DNA of 64,000 nt from Oscarella lobularis (Eukaryota > Porifera > Homoscleromorpha > Homosclerophorida > Oscarellidae): assembly GCF_947507565.1 (NCBI RefSeq), contig NC_089193.1, positions 868,001 through 932,000 on the forward strand, written 5' to 3'. Both the position numbers and the translations under genes were made by a program. The notes under the pieces were generated by a model. It was not told where the DNA came from and searched no databases. It was given only the letters and a program-made list of their open reading frames with translations. Positions 9,528 to 19,600 of this stretch are shown here, one piece after another (the first letter of the stretch is position 1; every line of letters starts with the position of its first letter).

Positions 9528-9990
9528 TTATGTACAGTATTGCCTATCCATCTTTTTATCTAGAGCAGGCGGAAGAATGAGGAGCAAGAGCTTATAGCGT
9601 CGCGGTGAAGCCCTTCGAGCCATGCAGTCTGCCCTCGAGGCAATTAAAGACAAACGTACATCCTGTCTAATGTTTTGAAAGTCTAAGCTAGTTAGCAGCC
9701 ACAAGTGCATTTGCTTGGCAGGCAAAAATAGGAGCGAGTTGGACGTAGTGGAATAGGGGTTGTAAAAGGCCAAACGACAGTCCAGCCCAGTGCATGGTCG
9801 TCCGTAGAGCACGTCCGACTGCCGGTCCGTATTTGTTAATGGCCTCTCCGACGTTTGAGTTGTACATACCCGAAAGCGTTCCGTTGTTCACTCCTGTGAT
9901 GATCATGTACTCCATGTAAAAAGATATCTGGACCATATGGAAACGCAAAAGACGAAACCCATATATCGTCAAAATGGAGCAGTATAGTAC
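9528..9990 (-). pseudogene. Inverted, broken avidin copy
   Basis: Minus-strand fragments in different frames match the avidin at 11002-11448: NNGTLSGMYNSNVGEAINKY, LYGRPCTGLDCRLAFYNPYSTTS and LWLLTSLDF...RQDV. The signal peptide and first beta strand (GWWRNELGS in the intact gene) have been replaced by unrelated sequence, and several indels break the frame. The promoter-proximal stretch (TTTTGACGAT...GGAGCAGTATA, seen on the opposite strand near 9965-9985) also matches the intact gene's 5' flank. It is therefore a decayed inverted duplicate. Confidence 0.75.
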
Positions 9991-11001
9991 GTACGCAACT
10001 GCTCAGAGTACTAGTAGCAGAACTTCTTTTCGCACCCGGCGGCCAAAATTTCCGAAGCCTTGCAGGTTGCGAAAGTAAGTTCTCAGGCCATACTCTGAGT
10101 AAACTTCCTTTTGCACTCATGCATGGCTTTGTCTGCTCTATAGCAGTGCAGTCTGCGTACGTAAGGACGGCGTAACGTAATGAACTGTGACGTAAGTTCG
10201 TTGACCATATTTCCCGAACACGTACGTGCGCTCCCTTACCCTAAACCTTTGCCCCTTTGGGTGACCGCATTGCGCGCAGCTTGCCTGCAAATGGATTAGG
10301 AATTTGTACTGTAAACAGTCTAATTAAGTACTGAGAAGCGAGTTACTGTAGATGTTCTTGACCTTTACTGAAATTCAAGAATGGCTTGTGACATGGGACA
10401 GCCGCAGAGGTGGAGAAAAATGTTGCCTTCTTTTTTAATTAGAACTGAAATGGCCCAATGCCTGCATGGTACGCAAAAACGCGGACGGAAGTAGGAGTTC
10501 TTTTCTGTAGTGGTATAAGATGTCTACTTGTTGTATGCTCTAAATAATTAAGATCGCCTCATTTAAAAATCTAAATTGGATTCCTGTTGGATACCCCACG
10601 GATTCGAAGATGAGCGAGGCGAAAACCTGAGCGAAGAGCATGACGACCGTCACAGTGGAGAAGCATTACGCAACGTAATGACGTTAGATAATATGGTGAA
10701 CTTACGTCACAGTTGCTCTCCTCCAGTCATGCAACCTCTTGCATTACGTTACGCCGTCCTTAAACGTACACACTGCTGGTTTCTTAGAGAGCAGAAAAAG
10801 CCATACATGTGTGCGAAATGACGTTCAGAAAGTTTTTTCAGAGTAGCCTAAGAACTTCCTTTCTCGCCCAACTTGGACGCAGGGTGTGGATAGTGAGTTC
10901 TGCTCTGAATAAATTTTCGCACACATGCACGGCTTCGTCAGCTTTATAAGAGGCAAGCAGTTGCGTACTACAGTATACTGCTCCACTTTTTGACGATCGT
11001 C
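9991..11001. other. Spacer between avidin copies with direct and inverted repeats; promoter of the intact avidin
   Basis: No gene is seen. An inverted repeat pairs about 10160-10210 (GGACGGCGTAACGTAATG...TGACGTAAGTTC) with about 10690-10770 (GAACTTACGTCA...CATTACGTTACGCCGTCC). A direct repeat links about 10085-10160 with about 10895-10970 (CA(T/C)GGCTT(T/C)GTC and neighbours). The piece nearest the intact gene contains a TATA-like TATAAG at 10945-10950, about 55 bases before the ATG, so 10890-11001 is probably its core promoter. The pattern implies more than one rearrangement. Confidence 0.55.
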
Positions 11002-11448
11002 ATGTTCTCAGCTCTGGTTTTCGTCTCGCTCGTCGTTTGCGCCAGCACGGACGTCGGTCCAGAATGTCTGGTGGGATGGTGGAGAAATGAGCTCGGTTCG
11101 TGCTTGAGCATCACAGTAATCGACAACGGAACGCTTTGGGGTACGTACAACTCTAAAGTCGGAGAGGCCATTAACGAATATCCTCTGGTGGGCCGCTATG
11201 ACACCCGAACGGACCCCGATTTGCTACTCTACGGACGACCACTGGGATGGACTGTCGTTTGGAAAAATTTGGACTTTCCTGACTCTTATTCCACTACTTC
11301 TTGGTCAGCTCTCTACTATACTTCGCCCGAAGAGCTAATTCACTCTACGTGGCTGCTAACTACTTCTAAAGAATATACTGATGTCTGGTCTTCGACCCAA
11401 ATTGGACAGGACGTGTTTGTGAAGGATTCCACTTGCGCGCCGCCTTGA
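11002..11448 (+). CDS. Secreted avidin-family (biotin-binding) protein
   Basis: A single exon encodes 148 residues. The ATG at 11002 precedes a signal peptide (MFSALVFVSLVVCAS) and is preferred to an upstream non-ATG extension. The mature part follows the avidin/streptavidin barrel: GWWRNELGS (ligand-contact N, L, S), GTYNSKVG (the Tyr loop), GWTVVWK (the Trp of strands 5-6), STWLLT (the second binding Trp) and DVWSSTQIGQDVF (the subunit-bridging Trp and the streptavidin-like Asp). Avidins form tetramers that bind biotin very tightly, usually as secreted defence or storage proteins. One cysteine near the N terminus and one in GSCL could pair. Biotin binding is inferred. A broken inverted copy lies at 9528-9990. 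Confidence 0.82.
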   Translation: MFSALVFVSLVVCASTDVGPECLVGWWRNELGSCLSITVIDNGTLWGTYNSKVGEAINEYPLVGRYDTRTDPDLLLYGRPLGWTVVWKNLDFPDSYSTTSWSALYYTSPEELIHSTWLLTTSKEYTDVWSSTQIGQDVFVKDSTCAPP

Positions 11449-11749
11449 AGTCTCGCAGACTTCATGGCTCGAACAGCTTCGCCGCGCAGCGAAGCTCTTG
11501 TCCTCTAGGCATAAAGATGGATAGGAAACCATAGATATAGAAGAGGACATATGCCTAATCGAATTGACTTTGTTGTGTATTGCGCGTGCATGTGTGTGTG
11601 TTGTTATGTGTCAGGGAGATAGATAGAGAGCATAAGAAAAGGGTTTCAACTCACCCCCACGAAATCCGTACGCGAACGCCGCACTCGATCACTCGTCGCG
11701 CTCACACGGTCCCCGATCGGCCTACCCTAACAGACTTATCTGCATCGAC

Positions 11750-12110
11750 GATGGCTCGATTCACGTGTGTCCGCGCGAAAAGGATCTTCGCTCCGTTTCG
11801 CTGAGAATTAAACGCCGGCAATTGGGAACAAGTCGCCGCGGCTATAATTCTCTTCAATACGGGCGACTACAAGCGAGTTCGTCGCGAGAACCACTTCGAT
11901 ATGTACGCGCAGTCAGGCGATGCTCGACGAGTGGAAAGAAACGAATGGAAAGAATTAAGGCGACGATTTCGTGTATCGTCGAGGCGCTGATCGGAGCGAG
12001 AAGGAAGATGACGGCCTAGAAGGTTTTCTGCGAACAGATAGTAACGCTCGTCGAAGAGGAATTCCAGAAAAGAACGCAGAATCGATCGCCAGAACTGATC
12101 TCGAAGAATG
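11750..12110 (+). pseudogene. TPR-death-domain copy D (death-domain exon relic)
   Basis: Only the last exon of the family is present. It starts at a GACGATGGCTCGATTCACGTGTG motif near 11747 and runs to about 12110. It has several indels, an early stop in AGAATTAAACGCC and a TAG at about 12016 where intact copies read GCC GAG AAG. It shares with copy E a two-base loss in the GCGCAG(AG)TCAGG stretch, so the two decayed copies are related. No upstream TPR exons are seen. Confidence 0.75.
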
Positions 12111-12270
12111 TTTAGCGTGCGCATCGCGTGTCGAAGTTCTTTTTCCTTCACTGTCTGCGTTTTTCTGTGCGTTTAGCTCTAGAAGTTCAATCGACGAAAC
12201 GGGCTAAGTATACGACCAAAAGAAAACTGGGAAAACTGCTAGTGAGACTCCCTGCATGACCCTGCTCGAT

Positions 12271-13859
12271 CTACCGCTTTTTCTTCTTTTTCTTCTTCTC
12301 TTTTTGCTTCTTCGGCGTCTTTTTCTTTTCGTCGTCGTCTGAATCGGATTCGGACGACGAGTAAGTGAACGAGCCGCTATCAGACGAATCTGCGTCGGAG
12401 TCGAAACCGAACAGATTGGGCGCGTGTTTTTGAATTCCCGACACAAAATTGACGGCCTGCTGCACGTCGGCATTTTTCGCCAATCGAATATTGATAATCG
12501 TTCGCTCTCCCCACGGCGGCATTTTCACGCCGAGTTGAACATAGCGCTTATGATAAACTTTTCCAGCCGAGGCATCCTCCTCTACCTTCTCTGTACGTTC
12601 GTTCGAACCACCACAAGCTTGCATCATCCACTGCAAATAATATAAGTATTACGTATGCACTATGGAATGCGGTGCATGTTCTATATAATCGGTTTTATAT
12701 ACCTCGTTTATAAAACTGCAACATCCTGGAAACTCGTCGAATTCAGCCGAGGATTTGAACTCGACCGAACTGACAATTTCAGCACTCTTTATTTTGCTTA
12801 GAGGAATGGGCAGATAGACTGCGCTCGCTCCCTCGTTGTGTACGATTTTGTATTTCAGGTCTTCGTACACGAGATCTTTGCCTGGAAAGTAGAACGCAAA
12901 AAGAATTTTTGTCAGTTACGCATAAGCAGCGTGATGTGAGCCAGATTGTACGCATGTATTTATTTATCTATCTCTTATTATATACTTTTATTATTTACCT
13001 TTCCACTCGTTTAGGGACAGGAAGAGCAGCCGTTTTGACGTGAGCACGGCCGTTCCTTCAGGCAGAATGCTGCGATGAAACGTGCTTTTCTTATCAACGA
13101 AGATAACGAGGTGATAGGCGAGATCGATTGTCGGCGTCAGCAGTTCTTCGTAGCCGACTATTTTCAGCTCATTTTTGATATGACTCTGGTTGAGCTGAGC
13201 CTAACGAAACGGCATAGACAAAGACAGCCGCGGACCGGTTAATTCTCATCATTACCTCAATCGGTGGCAACCCAAAAGTATCGACTCTTCTGGCGAGATT
13301 CGACGATCTCGTCATCGCTTTGCGGACAGTCCTCGCCAAACGTTTGGAGACATTTTTCGGATGTTCTCTCTCCTCCGAGAAAAATTCGCACAACGCTTCT
13401 TCTATCTCATTCGGCTCGGTCGACTCCTTGATTTCGTCCCTTCCAGCTGTGAAGATTCCGTCGCCGTCGTCTCGGCGCCGCCAGTCGGACTCGGCCGACT
13501 CGCGCGTCGCGTACTCTTCGATCGCGTCGTCGTATTCGAGCAGGTAGTCGACGTTTTCCTTCTTGTCGGCGTCGGGCGCCAGCTTGGCGAGGTGATCCGC
13601 TCCTCCGTGTCCGGCTGTCGGTTCCTTTAAATTGACGAGTATGACGCCCTCGCGACGACGCCCGATGTCTTCTTCGACGTCGTAGAAGCTGAGGACTAGA
13701 ATGAAATAAACGCGATACTTTTTATGACGTGTCGTAATCGTGGCGATCACTATCACCTCCCGACTTGAGTCTTTGCTTCTTCTTCGTCACTCGATCTCTT
13801 GCATCGATTTCGGCAACGAATTCGAAGTCTTGCACCAACCGACCCCGACCTTGTATCAT
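12271..13859 (-). CDS. PH/GRAM-like protein, partner-gene copy 5 (complete)
   Basis: The layout equals copies 2 and 3. The ATG at 13859 begins MIQGRGRLVQDFEF. The long exon 2 (about 13257-13697) reads VLSFYDVEEDIGRRREGVI and ends DTFGLPPIE. Exon 3 ends near 13000, exon 4 lies at about 12703-12880, and the last exon ends at 12271. The last exon opens differently from the other copies (MQACGGSNERTEKVEED) before rejoining at ASAGKVYHKRYVQLG, and the acid/lysine tail is shorter. All parts are open, so the gene may work although its divergent neighbour, TPR-death copy E, is broken. The start codons lie 157 bases apart. Function is unrecognised. Confidence 0.7.
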
Positions 13860-14015
13860 ATTGCGCACAGGATGTATATATGAAATGAAGTTAGAAAGAG
13901 CGTCTGCTATTCGCTCCGCGCGATCACCTTGGAGCGTCCGCTTTCAGTGTTTCTTTCAATGTGGTCAGATGACTCATTCGTCGTTCCTGCCCCTGCGGAG
14001 TACAGTGATCATTTC
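13860..14015. promoter_or_regulatory. Shared divergent promoter of pair E
   Basis: These 156 bases separate divergent ATGs of partner copy 5 and TPR-death copy E, the same spacing as in pair C. No triple palindrome is seen. Confidence 0.45.
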
Positions 14016-15766
14016 ATGGCTCAAACACGAGAACTGGAAGCGGCCGCAGCAAGCGGTGATATCGTCGTCGATCCCGCCGATCCGTGCAGTAATGCTATAG
14101 CTATACTACATGTGTATAGAGAGTCGATCGTTTGACGTATTTGATTAACATCTGCTTGCAACGGCAGAGGTGTTCGAAGAACTTTTTAGAGAAGGCCAAG
14201 AGGCGTTTGCGAAGAGAAACTTCGTTGAAGCGGAGGGTATCTACCGACAGTGCGTTGAACTCGTGCACACGCTACCCAGTCAGTGCCGGACAGTTACAAG
14301 GCCACTGGTACCGAAGCGACCAGTTCGCTGTTTTGAATGCTATTCGTTATATGAACCTATACGTAGTCCACTTTGAGTTGGGTCGAAGCCTGATGACTCA
14401 AAGTTGGAGCAAAAGCGACGATTTTAAGGATCACTTTCGTCAAGCTCTTCGCTATTCGAGTTCGAAAAACGCTAGGAAGGCCCCAGAAGTAGGAGCAAAG
14501 AGTACGAAGCATATTAGTATTTTTATTTATTTATTCATTGGCTAACCTCTTCTGGTCTACTTTACAGTTTGCGTGCGACTTGGAAAGTGCATTTATCTCG
14601 AAGGGGAATTTCAGTACTTGCCTGAAGCGGAATCGTATCTGCAGACTGCCATGGCAGCGTTCAGACACTTTCACGGGCCCAAAAGTCGTGCTCTCGCATC
14701 AGGTACAACTATTTCTCTCAAATGCGGCTATATGTGTCGGAGAATTCTCTATCCGGACAGTTCATACCGCTTTGGGTCTTGTCTATTTGGACCAAGATCG
14801 TAGACGGGATGCTTCGTCTCAACTTACTTTAGCTGGAGACATTTTGGATTCGGCTTTTCTTAACAAGAAAAATCCCTGTTTTGCCGATTGTTAGTCGTTT
14901 GTTTTGCTTCAATTAATAATTGATTTTTTTGCAGATAAACGAGCGCTCGGACTTCTGAGAATGAAAGAGAAGTATTTCAGCGACGCAGCGAAACAACTAA
15001 GGGCTGCTCTCACGGTCTACAATGGCCTTTTCAAAGGCAATCATCCAATCATATCAATCGGTATAGGAAAATCGTGTAAATAATAATAATTTTGTCTCTT
15101 GATATTCTACGTTTTAGTTCAAATGTCTTTGGGTGTATGCCTATATCGTAGCGACAAAATTGCCGACGCCCACGTGATGCTGACCACCGCTTTTGATGTG
15201 TTTGACGAAACCGTATGCAATCCAGCTCCGAGATTCAAGTCGATCGCAGATTCAGGCACGCTAATGAAACTGAAAGCGATCTACTCCAATGTAAATAAAT
15301 TTTTCAGGAAGAGTCATACTGGAAAAGTGCTCTCGCCAGATTGTGCGACGCCGACCGGGTTTGCGTTGATTGCCTGAAAGCAAATTTATGTCTATGAGTT
15401 AATAATACTGTTTTTTAGACGGAGATGGCTCCATTGACGTGTGTCCGCGTGACAAGGATCTTCGCGCCGTTTCGCTGAGAATCGCCGGCACTTGGGAGCA
15501 AGTCGCCGGCTATCTTCTCTTTAACACGGGCGACTACAAGCGAATTCGTCGCGAGAACCACTTGGATATGTACGCGCAGTCAGGCGATGCTCGACGAGTG
15601 GAAAGAAACGAATGGAAAGGCGGCGACTATAGCTTCTCTCGTCGAGGCGCTGCTCGGAGCGAGAAGGAAGATGACGGCTGAGAAAGTTTTTGGCGAGCAG
15701 GTAGTAGCGTTGGTCGAAGAGGAAATCCATAAGAGAACGCAGACCCAATCGCCGGAACTGGCCTAA
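14016..15766 (+). pseudogene. TPR-death-domain copy E (two frameshifts)
   Basis: All nine exon positions can be matched to copies B and C, starting at ATG 14016 (MAQTRELEAAAASGD). Exon 2 has lost about 13 bases after CACACGCTACC (near 14275-14285) relative to copy C, changing the frame before the splice donor. The death-domain exon has lost two bases in GCGCAG(AG)TCAGG near 15580, leading to a stop near 15680 instead of the usual end at 15764-15766. The splice sites and middle TPR exons remain good. It is most likely a young pseudogene; a sequencing error would have to be invoked twice to rescue it. Confidence 0.75.
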
Positions 15767-15819
15767 TCGGTGGGGATGGGCTTTCGGTTTTGGTGGGGAC
15801 CGGGGGTGCATGTTATACG

Positions 15820-16035
15820 AGTTCTTGCGCATGTCAAATTGAAAGTACACGTAGAAAAATGGATGAGTGGACGGGAGTCGTTCAGCCTCGAACGACTTTC
15901 TTGTACGATCATCTTATCATTACAGATCGTCTTCTTCACTTGCTGATTCAGAAAGGACACCTGAGCCCTGACCAAATCGAAGAAATCAAAGAGAAGAAAA
16001 CACGCGGAGAGAAAATCGACCTTCTCATTTGGAGA
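15820..16035 (+). pseudogene. Truncated CARD exon (copy of the CARD-death gene's first exon)
   Basis: From about 15820 the sequence matches the leader and first exon of the CARD-death gene at 31129-31350, including about 40 bases before the ATG. The frame MDEWTGVVQPRTTFLYDH...GEKIDLLIW covers roughly the first four CARD helices. It then departs at TTTGGAG, where the complete gene continues YMSRRGPGSLKAF. Because 5' flank is included and the break is internal to an exon, this is a DNA-level partial duplication rather than a retrocopy. A splice donor-like GAG/GTGAGG follows the break, but no downstream exon is apparent. Confidence 0.75.
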
Positions 16036-16516
16036 GGTGAGGCCCCTTTTGAGGGTTCACCACCACCCGGGCCACGAGATTTTTGCTCGCGACGAATGCT
16101 GCGAACGTTGCACGTCCGTATATATCTAGCCGAAACACGTCCTTCACTACAACCGAAACAAATAAGCTTGCTTCTCGTCTTCGGAGGCTTTTCTCCGACG
16201 CACGACAGAGGAAAGACGATCCTCGAAGTATATAGCGAAAGATAATTTTGGATCTTGCCAGTGCTCGATGGAGAACCAATGAGACCCGTCGACTGCACTG
16301 CACTGCCTTCGCTGTGACCTCAAACAGAACAATCAAAATGTGCCTGCAAGCTAGGCTTTCCTTCTGTTGTTCAATTCGAAAAACTCCATTTAGGGGGCCT
16401 CACTTTCGTGAAAACACCAGTTGCTGCGCAAAATTACTTCGAATTTCCTTCGAAAACCGGCAGTGCCGCCAATAAAGTCGCTCGTCGAAAACTTCAGTCA
16501 AAACGCTTGCTACACA
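16036..16516. other. Intergenic stretch, nothing recognised
   Basis: About 480 bases between the truncated CARD exon and the LTR element. Overlapping short frames on both strands look like chance reading of TCG-rich sequence. No RNA gene or repeat is recognised. Confidence 0.5.
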
Positions 16517-16627
16517 TGTAGTGAAGCGTTGTGCTTACCCCAGACTTCAGACTAGACTGTTTTATTATCTCTCCAACTACCCATTATCTATCCTCCCTCC
16601 CGTTAGCCCGGATTAGACCTTACTACA
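16517..16627 (-). repeat. 3' LTR (111 bases)
   Basis: Bounded by TGTAGT and ACTACA and identical by eye to 21585-21695. On the element's strand the internal region ends only about 12 bases before it, after the gag-pol stop codon. Confidence 0.92.
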
Positions 16628-16639
16628 CTACTACGGCGC

Positions 16640-19600
16640 CTACGAACTGTGTTCATCGCTGTCTGACGTGGCATCTAGGACGTAGTCTTCAAAACGCACT
16701 GGGAGTCGCGTGATCCGACGTGGTCGTTCGGGTGGTTCGTCTTCCCTTCCGATCGGTTCTGGTGTGAGTGGGGGTGGTTGCTGAGGGTGGACGTTGTCAG
16801 GGGGCGGGGCTACCGGACTTGCGATCGGTTGCGGTTGCACGTTGACGGCTGGAGTTGGTGTCGGAGCCGCTGGTCTTGCGATTGGTTGAGGCGTGTTGAT
16901 TACAGGGCCGCTCGGGACCCAGGATATGACGTTCTCGAAGTCCGTTACATCTCCGACGTCCGTACGGTGTGGGGTTTCGTTCGCTCCGGTCCCTGGCTGT
17001 GGTTGCGAATGATTCGGTGTCGTAGGGGTTCCGAGTGTTTGTCCGTCGTTTGCAGCATCCGTCGTTGTCGTGCTGGATGTTTCGTCGTGCGGCGCATCGA
17101 TGGGTTGATAGCACGGGCGTAAGCGGTCGTGATGTACCCATCTCCGTCGCCCTCCTTTGTGTGAATGTTGGATTTGGTAAACGTCATTCTCTCCTTGTTT
17201 TCGCAGAATTTTAAATGGGCCGTCCCATACCGAAAGTAACTTGTAGGCTTTTCCCCGCAGTCGGCCTGGATCATGCAGGTAGACGAGGTCGCCGGGCGAG
17301 TACAAACGTACGTGGGGTGTCACGCCTTGACGTTGTCGCTCCTGGGCCGCCGTCAAATTGGCATCCACTAATTCCCGTGCTCTAACCATCTCCGTGGATA
17401 ACCGTTGAAGATACTCTGATGTATCCGTTGGCGGCGGGGTTGCGCAGCTGCACGCGACGTCGGTTGGCAGGCGGGGTTTCCTGCCGTATAGCAGCTCAAA
17501 GGGCGATGCTCCTGTCGAGGTTTGCTTTGCAACGCGGTAAGCGTGGAGCGCTGACGGTAGCCACAGATCCCAGTCGAGAGGGCGGTCCCCGCAGTACTTC
17601 CGGAGGATGCCGAGGAGGGAGCGGTTGAACCTTTCGACCAGGCCATCGCCTTGGGGATGATATGGGGTTGTGCGCGTTTTCTCTAATCCCATCATCTGGC
17701 ACAAGTGGCGTATTACGCGTCCTTCAAAGCTTGGGCCTTGATCGGAGTGAAGTATTCGGGGAACGCCGTGTCGCGATACAATTCCGTCGTAGAGAGCCCG
17801 TGCCACCGTCTCGCTCTTTTGGTCTGCAGTAGCAAATGCTTCCGGCCAGCGGGTGAAGTAGTCGGTACATACCAAGACATATCGATTTCCCCGAACGGTC
17901 CGAGGAAGTTCAAGGAAGTCGATCGAAATCATTTCAAACGGCCCGCCGACGGGAATTGACCTCAAGGGCGCTTTTGGGCGAGGCGCTACGGCGTTCGCTC
18001 GTTGACAGGTCGAGCAGCGACGAATGTAATCGTCAACGTCGGCGGAAAAACCTGGCCAATAGTAGCGTTGCAGAAGTGTGTCGGTGGTTTTGCTGACGCC
18101 GAGATGACCGCTGAGAGGATCGCCGTGAAGTTGTTGCAAAATTGTTGGAACGAGGGCTTGCGGCACGACGAGGACCGACGTTGTTTCCAACCGGGCACCA
18201 AGACGACGGTTGCGTCGCAAAATGTTGTGGTCGTCGAGCTGTAGCTGGTCCCACAATTGCCGGTAGCGGCGATGTGCGCCATCGCGCCAAACTCCTTCTG
18301 CTGGTGGTCGTCCTTCGTCCGCTCGAAGGCGGGCAATCACAGTCGCTAAGACATCGTCGGCTTCCTGCATAGCGCGGAGTTCTGCAACGTTGGCGCTCGC
18401 TGGTATCGTTGTGACGGCACACATTCGCGACAGTGCGTCAGCGTCAACGTGCAATCGTCCTGGCTTGTACTCCACTGTGAAGGTGTACTGACTCAGGGTG
18501 TGCAGCCAGCGACCGACTTTTCCCGCGGGATGCTTCATCGTGTTCAGGTGGACTAGCGGTCGGTGGTCAGTCACGACAACGAACGGTGCTCCCAAGAGGT
18601 ATGGGTGAAAATGCGCTGTACCCCATTTAATAGCGAGCAGCTCCTTCTCTGTTGCGCTATAGTTCGTCTCCGTAGCACTCAGCTTCTTGCTGGCGAAGGC
18701 AATGGGGCGTTCGTGGCCGTCGATAATTTGGGAAAGGACGGCGCCAAGTCCAACATCACTGGCGTCTGTTTTGAGCCTGAATTGTTCCGAAAAGCGCGGA
18801 AACGCCAGTACAGGGGCTTTGGTCAGCTTTTCCTTTAGTGTAGCAAAGGCACGCTCTGCTTCCGTTGTCCAGGTGAATTTGGAATGGCCTGTCGTCAAGT
18901 TGTGAAGAGGAGCGGCGATGGTGGAGAATCCAGGGACAAAACGACGATAGTACCCAGCAAAATTGATGAACGATCGTACTTCCGTTTTCGTACGCGGTTT
19001 GGGCCAATTCCGGACTTTATCCACTTTCGTCGGATCCGTCGCGATACCCTCAGCGCTGACGACGTGCCCCAGGTACGGCACCTCCGATCGCACAAATTGA
19101 CACTTTTCCGTGCGTAATTTCAGCCCAGCCGTGCGTAGCCGCTCGAAGACTGCGCGTAGGCGGCAAAGGTGTTCCTCAAAGGTGCGTGAGTGTACAAGGA
19201 CGTCGTCGAGGTACACCAGGCAGGAGTCGAGCGTGAGTCCCCGAAGTACAACATCCATCAGACGTTGGAATGTGGCTGGTGCATTTGTAAGTCCAAACGG
19301 CATCACTTGAAATTCGAAGTGGCCGCCGTTCGTCGAAAAGGCAGTTTTAGCCCTGTCTTCCGCAGCCAGAAGGACCTGCCAATAGCCAGAAGCTAAGTCC
19401 AACGTCGTGAAGAATAGGGCGCCTCCGAGACTGTCCAGGGTCTCGTCGATGCGAGGGATGGGGTACGCATCCTTCACCGTAATGTCGTTGAGAAGGCGGA
19501 AGTCTACGCAAAACCGGAACTTCCCATTTTTCTTCGTTACCAGGATGACCGGGGACGACCACGGGCTGCAACTCGGGGTGATGATTCCTTCATCCAACAT

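Noticed and set aside
11002-11448. Avidin as bacterial contamination
   Set aside because: It is intronless, but a broken inverted copy with shared flanks lies beside it and both are embedded between members of the animal death-domain array.
15861-16245. 151-codon frame from the truncated CARD as a full gene
   Set aside because: After the fourth CARD helix it enters unrelated sequence whose translation has no fold pattern, and the parent exon continues differently.
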